In this document: piece by piece, positions 7,473 through 13,988 of the stretch
Layout of the letters: the number at the start of each line of letters is the position of its first letter
How positions within the stretch are numbered: position 1 is the first letter of the stretch
Source of the DNA: a virus
Virus record (IMG/VR): IMGVR_UViG_3300025127_000263
Location: 1-24,639 of that record
DNA length: 24,639 nucleotides
Strand: one strand, 5' to 3'
Position numbers and translations under genes: made by a program
The notes under the pieces: generated by a model
Database searches by the model: none
What the model saw: the letters and a program-made list of their open reading frames with translations, nothing else
What the model was told of the DNA's origin: nothing

Positions 7473-8879
7473 ATGACAACACGTAACTTTAGAGTTAACA
7501 ATGGCTTAGAATGCGGTGATATTACATTATCAGCTTCGGCCAACACAATCACAGGTCTAGCTACATCGGCACCATCAGGAGACGGTGACGTAGTAACTAA
7601 GGCGTACAGTGACTCTGGTACGCAGACAATGACCAACAAGACTTTAACAAGTCCAACAATTTCAGCGCCAACAATACTTGGCACTGCGACAGTGGGAGCA
7701 ATCACAACTAACGTGATCGCATCCAATGGATCGAATGCTGAACTTTCAATACAACCTAGTGGAACAGGAGATCTATTACTAAGTTCTTTAAGAGTTAATG
7801 GAACGACTCTTGATTCATCTGATTCAACTAAGGTCACGATAGCGGAGGCAGTAGACATAACTGGTGCTTTATCAGCCGGCACATCACTTGTGATAGCAGG
7901 TGACGGGGCAACTGTTACAGGTATCAAAGACGAAGACAACATGGCGTCAAATAGTAACACCAAATTAGCAACACAACAGTCGATCAAAGCGTATGTTGAC
8001 AACGAAATATCAGGTATATCATCAACTGCCATTTCACAAAACAACACAAACGTGACTGTTGCTGACACAGGAGATGGATCAGTGACCGTAACTGTAGATG
8101 GCAACACTGAAATGACAATAACTGATGCAGGTGTTAGGGTACACGGTGACTTCACGGTTGACGGGACTACAACAACAATTAACACATCAACATTGACAGT
8201 TGAAGACAACGTTATCGAAGTGAACAGAAACGTTTCTGCAAATTCAGGTATGCCTACATTCTCAGGTTTGAAAGTCAACAGAGGAGAAACATCCACTGCC
8301 ACAGAACAAGACCTGTACTGGGTATGGGACGAATCATTTGCAGATGACGGAACAACTACACACGGTAATGCAGGTGGTGCCTTTACAGCACTACGTTCAC
8401 AAGGAGATAGTTCACCACAATCGGACTTTTCACTTGTAGATATACGTGCCAACGTGGTACACGCTTTATCAACTTCGGCTCAGTACGCGGACGTTGCCGA
8501 GCGTTTCGAAGCAGACGCTCCAATGGCAGAGGGTGCAGTAGTTACAGTAGGTGGCTCAGCAGAGATCACTGAAACAACAACTGACCTATCAGATTCAGTA
8601 TTTGGCGTAGTATCAACAATGCCGGCATATGCCATGAACGCAGGTGCAGGTAACAACGATTCACATCCATTTGTAGCAATGACAGGAAGAACACCAGTGA
8701 GAGTAATAGGTGAAGTAACCAAAGGACAAAGATTGGTATCAAGTTCTACAAAAGGTTGTGCAAGAGCAGTAGCACAGGGTGAGTCAATCACACCTTTCCA
8801 TGTAATTGGTAGAGCTTTAGAAAGCTCAACTGATTCAGGAATCAAGTTGGTAAACTGTGCTGTGAGAACTAACAACTAA
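7473..8879 (+). CDS. Tail-fibre-like protein with a chaperone/autoprotease-like C-terminal domain (468 aa)
   Basis: An N-terminal cap (MTTRNFRVNNGLECGDITL) and a TMTNKTLTSPTISAPTI linker lead into an NGSNAELSIQPSGTGD module (85-131). Next comes a block (141-189) almost identical in protein to residues 128-177 of the 956-aa fibre. Residues 228-290 repeat the TVDGTTTTIN...VEDNVIEVN module of the 495-aa fibre. Residues about 336-468 (YADVAERFEAD, VFGVVSTMPAY, GRTPVRVIGEVTKGQRLVSS, VIGRALES) resemble the C-terminal domain of the Peptidase_G2/IMC type that follows many phage and bacterial fibres. That type can act as an intramolecular chaperone; autocleavage here is not shown. GGGAGA at 7457-7462 supports the start. 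It is the last gene of the fibre cluster, followed by a bidirectional terminator. Confidence 0.7.
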   Translation: MTTRNFRVNNGLECGDITLSASANTITGLATSAPSGDGDVVTKAYSDSGTQTMTNKTLTSPTISAPTILGTATVGAITTNVIASNGSNAELSIQPSGTGDLLLSSLRVNGTTLDSSDSTKVTIAEAVDITGALSAGTSLVIAGDGATVTGIKDEDNMASNSNTKLATQQSIKAYVDNEISGISSTAISQNNTNVTVADTGDGSVTVTVDGNTEMTITDAGVRVHGDFTVDGTTTTINTSTLTVEDNVIEVNRNVSANSGMPTFSGLKVNRGETSTATEQDLYWVWDESFADDGTTTHGNAGGAFTALRSQGDSSPQSDFSLVDIRANVVHALSTSAQYADVAERFEADAPMAEGAVVTVGGSAEITETTTDLSDSVFGVVSTMPAYAMNAGAGNNDSHPFVAMTGRTPVRVIGEVTKGQRLVSSSTKGCARAVAQGESITPFHVIGRALESSTDSGIKLVNCAVRTNN

Positions 8880-8885
8880 TAAATA
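8878..8885 (+). promoter_or_regulatory. Orphan late-promoter-like AATAAATA with no downstream gene
   Basis: AATAAATA overlaps the stop codon of the 468-aa fibre. It is followed after about 25 nt only by a terminator, with no + strand coding sequence downstream. It may be a chance match in AT-rich DNA or a relic of a lost gene. Confidence 0.3.
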
Positions 8886-8905
8886 TTAATACTTTTTAGT
8901 AGATC

Positions 8906-8936
8906 AAAAAGGCGGCTTTCGAGTCGCCTTTTTTTT
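8906..8936. terminator. Bidirectional terminator between convergent operons
   Basis: GGCGGCT (8911-8917) pairs with AGTCGCC (8922-8928), with one G-U pair, around a TTCG tetraloop. Five A's stand on the left and eight T's on the right. It can therefore terminate the fibre operon on + and the gp14-gp15-DUF2061-Nudix operon on -. The Nudix stop codon (8935-8937) overlaps its T-run. Confidence 0.9.
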
Positions 8937-9363
8937 AGACAATTAAATCAAGGATTGTTTGTAGTTTGCCTTTAATACTTTTGTTGTTTAAAGTATTACG
9001 TAAACCGCCATGTAAATTTTTAGGCCAACATTCGAAAGCACACCAACAATACCCTGAATGTTCACCATTTAATTTTGGAATAAATTCACCGTCGATTGCG
9101 ATTAGATAGGTGTGAAAGAAAAACTTTTGATCATTTGATGTAAACAATTCTAATGGGATAACCTTCTTGAATGCCGGTGTATCTCCAACTTCTTCGGATA
9201 TTTCACGTTTCAAACCTTCAAATGCAGATTCAGTATAGTGTGCTTGGCCTCCAACAAGTCCCCAAGTGCCCTGTGTCTTTCGATCGGTTCTTTGTAAAAA
9301 CAAGAAACGTTTTGTGCTGGTGGAATAGAATAAAGCACCTGAACAAATAATATTTTCTTTCAT
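8935..9363 (-). CDS. Nudix (MutT-like) hydrolase
   Basis: A 142-residue protein with a nearly complete Nudix box, GX5EX7REUXEEXGU: G39, E45, R53, E54, E57, E58 and G60 are all present. Only the final hydrophobic position differs (Asp61). The fold is otherwise standard: an N-terminal strand (SGALFYST), a substrate-side strand (FLFLQRTDR) before GTWGLVGG, then the catalytic helix. Such enzymes hydrolyse nucleoside diphosphates linked to another group, for example oxidised dNTPs, ADP-ribose or ADP-sugars; the substrate cannot be told here. The ATG overlaps the DUF2061 stop as TAATG, so translation is coupled. Being non-structural and driven with DUF2061 by a host-type promoter, it is probably expressed early. 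T4 also carries a Nudix enzyme (nudE), but orthology is not claimed. Confidence 0.9.
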   Translation of the reverse strand: MKENIICSGALFYSTSTKRFLFLQRTDRKTQGTWGLVGGQAHYTESAFEGLKREISEEVGDTPAFKKVIPLELFTSNDQKFFFHTYLIAIDGEFIPKLNGEHSGYCWCAFECWPKNLHGGLRNTLNNKSIKGKLQTILDLIV

Positions 9364-9668
9364 TATAGTAATTTAGCCAGTCTTTTATGCTTCTTATTAA
9401 GAAAGTTTTTGAGCCTTTTAATTTTCCAATCCTCAGTAGGAAAAATTTCTGTTGGTAAGTCTAACTCCATTCTGCCCCATTTGATTTTATCCCATACTCT
9501 TTCATGACCATAGTACAAAAACATTTTAGTAACAACTTCTATGCCTGCAATGGCGCCGGCCCAAGTCCAGTTGCCTGTGATGAACCAACTTATTAAAAAT
9601 GTATCACTAGTGGCTAAAATACGCCAAGTAATTGTTTTTGTTAGACTTCTAGAAACTTTTGATTTCAT
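9363..9668 (-). CDS. DUF2061 family small membrane protein
   Basis: A 101-residue protein with the DUF2061 pattern: RSLTKTITWRILATSDTFLI, then TGNW, then IEVVTKM and YYGHERVWDKIKWGR. There are two membrane segments (about 15-32 and 34-54). The basic C-terminal tail (KIKRLKNFLNKKHKRLAK) is likely cytoplasmic. The family is widespread in bacteria and some marine phages; its function is unknown. The gene lies after gp15 but has its own sigma70-like promoter overlapping the gp15 stop. It has no Shine-Dalgarno, so its message is predicted to begin at or within a base or two of ATG. It is coupled to Nudix by TAATG. Presence in a structural operon is unusual and suggests an inserted auxiliary module acting on the host membrane. 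Confidence 0.85.
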   Translation of the reverse strand: MKSKVSRSLTKTITWRILATSDTFLISWFITGNWTWAGAIAGIEVVTKMFLYYGHERVWDKIKWGRMELDLPTEIFPTEDWKIKRLKNFLNKKHKRLAKLL

Positions 9669-9673
9669 ACAAA

Positions 9674-9702
9674 ATTATAACAGAAAAAAATTATATTATC
9701 AA
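9674..9702 (-). promoter_or_regulatory. sigma70-like promoter for DUF2061-Nudix
   Basis: On the minus strand TTGATA (9702-9697) and TATAAT (9679-9674) are separated by exactly 17 bp. The -10 is a perfect consensus and the -35 has one mismatch to TTGACA. ATG at 9668 follows 5 nt after the -10. The -35 overlaps the gp15 stop codon (9701-9699). Confidence 0.75.
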
Positions 9703-11138
9703 GGAGTAGTAGCGTCTTGCCCTGATGCATCATCGTTTGCCACAAAACCACCATCCAATACGATGGTCCAATTACCAGCGGTGTATATGCCCTCATAGGA
9801 TTTGACCCATTCGGTGCCAGTGAATCTGTATTGAATTCCCGTGTTAGAGTTTGTCACATAGTGTAAAGTTGAATCTGGATTTGATGCATCAAAAACTTTT
9901 ACAAATTTTGTTCCGTCGTATTGTATAATATCTCCAACACTGGCAACTAAATTGCCCCAAGTTGAACTTTGCACCGTTGCTGTTGAATCTCCGATCTGAT
10001 CAATTATGAGATATCTATCGCCTGCCGCATTGTTTGTAGGAGCAAATGTTAATGGATTAATTATCTTTTTCACAGCAGGTAAAGTGTTTGCAGGAATAGT
10101 ATCATTGTCGATTGTATATAACAATATGCTATCATCCAATGATGTTGTCGCAATAGTTCCGACTATTTCATTGCCAGTTGGCTGTTGTAGTCTGATCTGG
10201 CTGGTACCGTTCCTTACTTTTCCGTATTGATCAAGCAAAAGTTTCCAATTCACAGGTGGACCAAAAGTTTCGAAAGGATCTGCTAGTCCGGGATCTCGTG
10301 CCCCTGTGTGAAACCCATCACCACCAGATGACACATTTACGCCTGTAGTGCCTAGTAGGCGTAGTTGGTTTCCGGTCACAAGCAAACCAAAATTGTTTGG
10401 AGTGATAAAACTTTGTGATATCAACGGTCCGCTGATCAGGCCTTTGTTAATGCCACCGTCGTCGTCATATACGCTCATGATAATTTTTTGTATTACGCCT
10501 AATTTTGAAACTTTTACAGGAGGTGATAACCATATCGGCATACTAAATGTCATTGTTGCAACATCTATTTCCGAGTCTGCACCAACGGGAATAGTTCTAC
10601 TGCTAAATGTAATGTCTCTAAGTTCTACATAACTTAGACTAGTCCAATCAATGTAGTTGTCGCTTTTTTGTATTTCAAAATCAGGATTAAACAAATACAA
10701 TATTTGCTCCATAATTTGTAATTTTTGATCGGTGTTGCTACTATAAATGTCGGCTGTGACTTCTAATCTAAAAGGCGATGGCATAACTTTTTCAATTGTA
10801 TAGCCTGCTCCTAATTTATTACTGTAAGTACCATCCTCTAAAACATCACGTTCCTTCAAATGTTGTTTTTCCACGTGATAAGGATTTTGCATTCTCTCAC
10901 GATCATAATTTAATTCTCTGATGTAACAAGCAATTTTGGGTGCATAGTTTAAAGCATTTTCACTATTTTGCCTTATAATATTTGCTACCTGTCTAGTGGC
11001 ATCTCCATAAACGACTGGCACTGGTCTAAGTGCAATCTGATCGTCCTTGCCCCTACCAGTTTCAACACTAAAATTATTCAATATTCTCATGAATTGTGTT
11101 AAAAATCTTCTTACCTGTCCCGAATAAAAATGGAGCAT
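9699..11138 (-). CDS. gp15: gp15-like proximal tail sheath stabilisation protein, extended C-terminus
   Basis: The N-terminal 215 residues follow T4 gp15. FYSGQVRRFLTQFMRILNNF corresponds to T4 FYNSSFRRYATLMGDLFSNI. PSPFRLEVTADIYSSN...QIMEQILYLFNPDF (120-154) corresponds to PSPIKMIYELSIFTRYED...QIVEQILPYFQPHF. MTFSMPIWLSPPV (196-208) matches the T4 segment ending in YPPV. In T4 this protein caps the tail tube and sheath and joins the tail to the head. This copy has 479 residues against about 270 in T4. The extra part includes a domain at about 355-465 (KKIINPLTF, GDRYLIID, DIIQYDGTKFV, YRFTGTEWVKSYEGIY), also known from cyanophage homologues. ATG overlaps the gp14 stop (TAATG). Confidence 0.88.
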   Translation of the reverse strand: MLHFYSGQVRRFLTQFMRILNNFSVETGRGKDDQIALRPVPVVYGDATRQVANIIRQNSENALNYAPKIACYIRELNYDRERMQNPYHVEKQHLKERDVLEDGTYSNKLGAGYTIEKVMPSPFRLEVTADIYSSNTDQKLQIMEQILYLFNPDFEIQKSDNYIDWTSLSYVELRDITFSSRTIPVGADSEIDVATMTFSMPIWLSPPVKVSKLGVIQKIIMSVYDDDGGINKGLISGPLISQSFITPNNFGLLVTGNQLRLLGTTGVNVSSGGDGFHTGARDPGLADPFETFGPPVNWKLLLDQYGKVRNGTSQIRLQQPTGNEIVGTIATTSLDDSILLYTIDNDTIPANTLPAVKKIINPLTFAPTNNAAGDRYLIIDQIGDSTATVQSSTWGNLVASVGDIIQYDGTKFVKVFDASNPDSTLHYVTNSNTGIQYRFTGTEWVKSYEGIYTAGNWTIVLDGGFVANDDASGQDATTP

Positions 11139-12304
11139 TAGTTATCAGCCTTTGGTTTAAGTGCATTTTCTAAGGATTGTCTTTGATCTACAGTAAGTCC
11201 ATTTATAGTAGTAGTACCAGATCTATTAACAAAACCTGTTTTCTGCGTTGCTCTAGTATCAGTGTTACTAGTAGTGATTCTTACCGAGTCTTCAATCTTC
11301 ACCCATCTGTTACCATCATATCTAAATAATCGATTTGGCAAGTAGTCTGTCCTTAAAAAATAATCACCTTTATTTACGTTTGCGTTAGGGAAGGATATTC
11401 CAAATCCAGCTGGATGACCGTTAGGTGCAACACCGTCCCCATCTAAATAAAATCCATAGTGTGACGCGGCTGGCGTATCTATTACGGCATTTATTGGCTT
11501 GTCAGAACTGATCCTTTCAGTGGAATTAACGTTATCTGTTCTAATATTTCCTCTTTCATCAATTGGCGCAACATAATATTGTTTGTAGTTGAAGCCAGAC
11601 TTAGGTGCGTCAGCTTCTGCTTGAGCTAATACTTGATCTGATATGGTTTTTTCTCTATTGAATGTAGACATGTAGTTGGCTAAACTTCCGGTGGTTGTTG
11701 CATCGCCAAGTATATCTCTGTACTCCTGTGAATCCACTAATGACTTCAACTTCAATCTAAGAAGATGTGGCCACCAAGTTTGAGAAAACCCTTCCGCGGC
11801 TCTATTGACATCCTCTACAACATAATACCTTTTTAAAGCGATTGGAATACTTTCATCTAAAGAATAATCTTCTTTCATGTGTGGAAATTCAATGACATCT
11901 CCGCTCATTGGCTTTCGCCCTAATCTTTCTACTGAATCGTTTAGATGCACTGTCAAAAATAGCGTATCATTTTGCAGAAACATACCGAATTGTGATAAAT
12001 TGAAATCAATATCTTGGACATTATAGATTCCACGAATTGTATAGATGTCTGCATCGTACTTTCTGTCCCTATTTTCAAGAAATAATAAATCTTGGATTGT
12101 TCTTTCGTTTAGGCTATCACCTGAATATTGTGGTTGAGTAGGAGTTGCCGCTCCATCTTTATTTGTATCTCCCTGATCATAAGGACCTATGTATTTGTGG
12201 AAATGTAGGTCGGTTCCGCCGACTGTAAACATCTCTTTGATTGTTCTATCAAAGAATTTGTAGTCTGCACCTTTTTCAGGCTTAAAAATGGATAATCTTG
12301 GCAT
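11138..12304 (-). CDS. gp14: gp14-like neck protein
   Basis: The match to T4 gp14 includes IQDLLFLENRDRKYDADIYTIRG, then FNLSQFGMFLQNDTLFLTV, then SGDVIEFPH and RYYVVEDV. The T4 counterparts are ADVLVAES...YYVPRE, FFSNFGMQVQDEVTLSI and EGDLIYFP. T4 gp14 with gp13 forms the neck that seals the filled head and receives the tail. A longer frame begins at 12313, but that ATG lies inside the late promoter (12313-12320); the second ATG at 12304 is preferred, giving 388 aa. The C-terminal region (about 309-337, GDYFLRTDYLPNRLFRYDGN RWVKIED) is a small module absent from T4 gp14 and similar to units in gp15 and gp18. The gene is divergent from gp13, unlike the T4 order. Confidence 0.88.
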   Translation of the reverse strand: MPRLSIFKPEKGADYKFFDRTIKEMFTVGGTDLHFHKYIGPYDQGDTNKDGAATPTQPQYSGDSLNERTIQDLLFLENRDRKYDADIYTIRGIYNVQDIDFNLSQFGMFLQNDTLFLTVHLNDSVERLGRKPMSGDVIEFPHMKEDYSLDESIPIALKRYYVVEDVNRAAEGFSQTWWPHLLRLKLKSLVDSQEYRDILGDATTTGSLANYMSTFNREKTISDQVLAQAEADAPKSGFNYKQYYVAPIDERGNIRTDNVNSTERISSDKPINAVIDTPAASHYGFYLDGDGVAPNGHPAGFGISFPNANVNKGDYFLRTDYLPNRLFRYDGNRWVKIEDSVRITTSNTDTRATQKTGFVNRSGTTTINGLTVDQRQSLENALKPKADN

Positions 12305-12312
12305 ATCATACA

Positions 12313-12320
12313 TATTTATT
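12313..12320 (-). promoter_or_regulatory. Late promoter AATAAATA for gp14-gp15
   Basis: On the minus strand AATAAATA is followed after 8 nt by the ATG at 12304. It contains the first base of the upstream in-frame ATG (12313-12311), so the longer start cannot be used from this promoter. It is paired back to back with the + strand promoter at 12335-12342. Confidence 0.7.
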
Positions 12321-12334
12321 GTGTAGGCAAAGGC

Positions 12335-12342
12335 AATAAATA
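12335..12342 (+). promoter_or_regulatory. Late promoter AATAAATA for gp13
   Basis: AATAAATA ends 5 nt before ATG 12348 with no Shine-Dalgarno between. T4 late spacing would place +1 on the A of ATG. It diverges from the gp14 promoter, only 14 bp away. Confidence 0.75.
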
Positions 12343-12347
12343 TCAGT

Positions 12348-13109
12348 ATGTCAGAACTTCAAACAGGACAACAAGAAATATTTGATTACGTAAAAAACAA
12401 TCTAGGTGAGGGCATGATAGATGTTGAATTAGACCCAAAACACTATCATACGGCCCTGGAAAGAGCAGTCAATAGATATCGCCAGCGTAGCTCAAATGCG
12501 GTGGAAGAATCTTATGCTTTTTTAGAGTTGAAAGAAAACCAAAACACATATATACTACCAGATGAAGTAATCAATGTAAGAAAATTATTTAGAAGAACCG
12601 TTGGTTCACGAACTGAAGGTGGCGAAGGTGGTACACTGTTTGAACCATTCAATTTAGCATACACAAACACATATCTTTTGAGAGCAGGTGCAACAGGCGG
12701 GTTGGCGACTTACTATGCTTTTGCATCATATCAAGAATTAGTTGGCAAGTTGTTTGGTTCATTCATACAGTTTCACTTTGATGTGGCCACAAAAAAATTA
12801 ACAATTACACAACGACCAAGAGCCGACAATGAGACTGTGCTGATGCATACAGATAACTTTAGACCTGACATCACACTATTCAAAGACATATACTCAAAAC
12901 CATGGATAAGAGATTACACATTGGCAGTATCCAAAGTAATGTTAGGTGAGGCTAGAGGTAAATTCAACACTATCGCAAGTCCACAGGGTGGCACATCTTT
13001 AAATGGTGCTGACCTAAAACAACAAGGCATGGCTGAGATGGAAAGGCTAGACCAAGAAATTGGTAACTTCGCAGAAGGCGGCACACCTCATAGTTTTGTT
13101 ATTGGTTAA
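12348..13109 (+). CDS. gp13: gp13-like neck protein
   Basis: A 253-residue protein of mixed helix and strand. The opening helix (EIFDYVKNNLGEG) is followed by VELDPKHYHTALERAVNRYRQRSS, a pattern typical of neck/connector proteins of this family (VELTxxQxxxALxxAxxxY). Then comes YILPDEVINVRKLFRR. A FIQFHFDVATKKLTITQRP hairpin and a PWIRDYTLAVSKVMLGEARGKF helix complete the conserved core. In T4 gp13 forms part of the head-to-tail neck with gp14. Assignment rests on these motifs and on the divergent gp14 next door, not on close identity to T4 gp13, which is about 50 residues longer. The start follows a late promoter by 5 nt. Confidence 0.7.
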   Translation: MSELQTGQQEIFDYVKNNLGEGMIDVELDPKHYHTALERAVNRYRQRSSNAVEESYAFLELKENQNTYILPDEVINVRKLFRRTVGSRTEGGEGGTLFEPFNLAYTNTYLLRAGATGGLATYYAFASYQELVGKLFGSFIQFHFDVATKKLTITQRPRADNETVLMHTDNFRPDITLFKDIYSKPWIRDYTLAVSKVMLGEARGKFNTIASPQGGTSLNGADLKQQGMAEMERLDQEIGNFAEGGTPHSFVIG

Positions 13110-13125
13110 TACATAAACAAATCAC

Positions 13126-13133
13126 TTTAAATA
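13126..13133 (+). promoter_or_regulatory. Late promoter TTTAAATA for the 60-aa gene
   Basis: The TAAATA core ends 6 nt before ATG 13140, with no ribosome binding site between. Spacing is the same as at the other leaderless-type genes. Confidence 0.55.
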
Positions 13134-13139
13134 TCTTTG

Positions 13140-13322
13140 ATGACAGAAAAGAGATATAGAACATATTCAGATCTATCATTGGATGAATTAGAACAAGTGG
13201 TAGAAGATTTGGAAAACATGAGCATTGTTGCCTTGAAACAAAAGAAGAAAGAACTTAGGATTACCATTCTTAAATCTGTTGAAGAAGCAAAAAAAGAGAT
13301 TGAAAAACGCCTCAAAAAGTAA
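13140..13322 (+). CDS. Small charged helical protein of unknown function (60 aa)
   Basis: The protein starts MTEKRYRTYSDLSLDELEQV and is almost wholly charged and helical, with a heptad-like hydrophobic spacing (L, V, L, M, I, V, L, I, I, L) through EEAKKEIEKRLKK. It probably forms a short coiled coil. An in-frame TTG lies one codon upstream (13137), but ATG 13140 has the correct distance from the late promoter. I do not recognise the family. Its position between gp13 and the kinase gives no clear clue. Its 3' end carries the -35 and spacer of the kinase promoter, which limits how freely its last codons can change. Confidence 0.65.
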   Translation: MTEKRYRTYSDLSLDELEQVVEDLENMSIVALKQKKKELRITILKSVEEAKKEIEKRLKK

Positions 13323-13328
13323 TATACT
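13300..13328 (+). promoter_or_regulatory. sigma70-like promoter for the dNMP kinase gene
   Basis: TTGAAA (13300-13305) and TATACT (13323-13328) have a spacer of exactly 17 bp. ATG 13335 begins 6 nt after the -10, so the predicted transcript starts at or next to the ATG. Each hexamer differs from consensus at one or two positions. No TAAATA late element precedes this gene. Confidence 0.6.
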
Positions 13329-13334
13329 AATCAC

Positions 13335-13988
13335 ATGCTGATAGGAATAGTAGGACTTATTAGTTCTGGCAAAGGAACAGTTGCAGACAGGCTTGTTGAA
13401 AAACACGGTTATATAAAAGACAGTTTCGCCAAGAGCTTAAAGGACGCAGTTGCGTCCATGTTCAATTGGGACAGGAGTATGCTTGAGGGAGACACCGAAT
13501 CAAGTAGGCACTGGAGAGAACAACCTGATAAATTCTGGAGCGAAAAGTTTGGAAAACCAATCACACCAAGATGGGTGTTACAACATTTTGGCACCGAAGT
13601 TATGCGTGGCAACATGTATGACGGAATATGGGTTGATAGTTGCATAGGCAGATACAAAGGACAAAACACAGTTATTGCAGACACTAGATTCCCCAACGAA
13701 GTGAAACAGATACGAGCTCATGGTGGCATAATTATTCTTGTCAAACGGGGCCAAGATCCAGACTGGTTTGTCAACTATGTAGAAGGAAATATTGAGCCAA
13801 AAAACATACATTCATCCGAATACGCATGGGCAAAAGAGGAGTTTGATTTTGTGATAGAAAACAACGGTGATAAGCAAGATTTATATCAAAAGATTGATCA
13901 CTTAATCATCAGCAACAAGATCGCCCACACGCCAGCCAAGACGTCTGACCCCTTGCAACCGTTGGCAATTGGCGCAAACAGTTTTTAA
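13335..13988 (+). CDS. Deoxynucleoside monophosphate kinase, T4 gene 1 type
   Basis: A 217-residue P-loop kinase. Walker A is G7LISSGKGT15. Helical LID and substrate regions follow, with RWVLQHFGTEVMRGN (79-93) matching the T4 gp1 segment LMQALGTDLIVNN. VIADTRFPNE (113-122) matches IVPDTRQDHE, and the strand IIILVKRGQ (132-140) matches VIHVVRPGQ. The enzyme phosphorylates dNMPs to dNDPs for phage DNA synthesis. The conserved fold ends near residue 193 (DLYQKIDHLII). The last 28 codons (from 190) run antisense through the end of the zinc-ribbon gene on the other strand, so this tail is probably not conserved. As a nucleotide-metabolism gene it is expected early, in keeping with its sigma70-like promoter and lack of a late element. 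Confidence 0.85.
   Translation: MLIGIVGLISSGKGTVADRLVEKHGYIKDSFAKSLKDAVASMFNWDRSMLEGDTESSRHWREQPDKFWSEKFGKPITPRWVLQHFGTEVMRGNMYDGIWVDSCIGRYKGQNTVIADTRFPNEVKQIRAHGGIIILVKRGQDPDWFVNYVEGNIEPKNIHSSEYAWAKEEFDFVIENNGDKQDLYQKIDHLIISNKIAHTPAKTSDPLQPLAIGANSF

Larger units (their letters stand above)
1213..8039 (+). repeat. Dispersed fibre module family (NGSNA...GTGDV / VNGTTL / LATQQSIKAYV)
   Basis: Copies of an NGSNA-type strand pair occur at 1213-1263, 1825-1965, 5408-5548, 6143-6196 and 7725-7865. PSNAD/PTNAD variants occur near 2959, 3579, 3924 and 4778. The DED...LATQQSIKA block occurs at about 3789-3872, 4955-5059, 5201-5299 and 7893-8000. Copies are close in protein but differ at many third codon positions, so they are old duplications or exchanges held by protein-level selection. 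Confidence 0.75.

Noticed and set aside
7464-7475. Mini-reading frame ATG-GAA-CCA-TGA just before the 468-aa fibre start
   Set aside because: It overlaps the real ATG and could couple translation, but with only three codons and no ribosome site of its own it is most likely chance.
1213-8039. Repeats of the fibre genes as a CRISPR array or direct-repeat array
   Set aside because: Repeats are in-frame, protein-level and irregularly spaced, with diverged DNA.
11323-11449. TAAATA matches on the + strand within gp14 (11323, 11444) as late promoters
   Set aside because: They lie inside a minus-strand gene with no + strand gene downstream; the core is expected by chance in AT-rich DNA.
12305-12313. 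Three-codon longer start for gp14
   Set aside because: The ATG at 12313 lies inside the late promoter element, so a transcript from it would not contain that codon.
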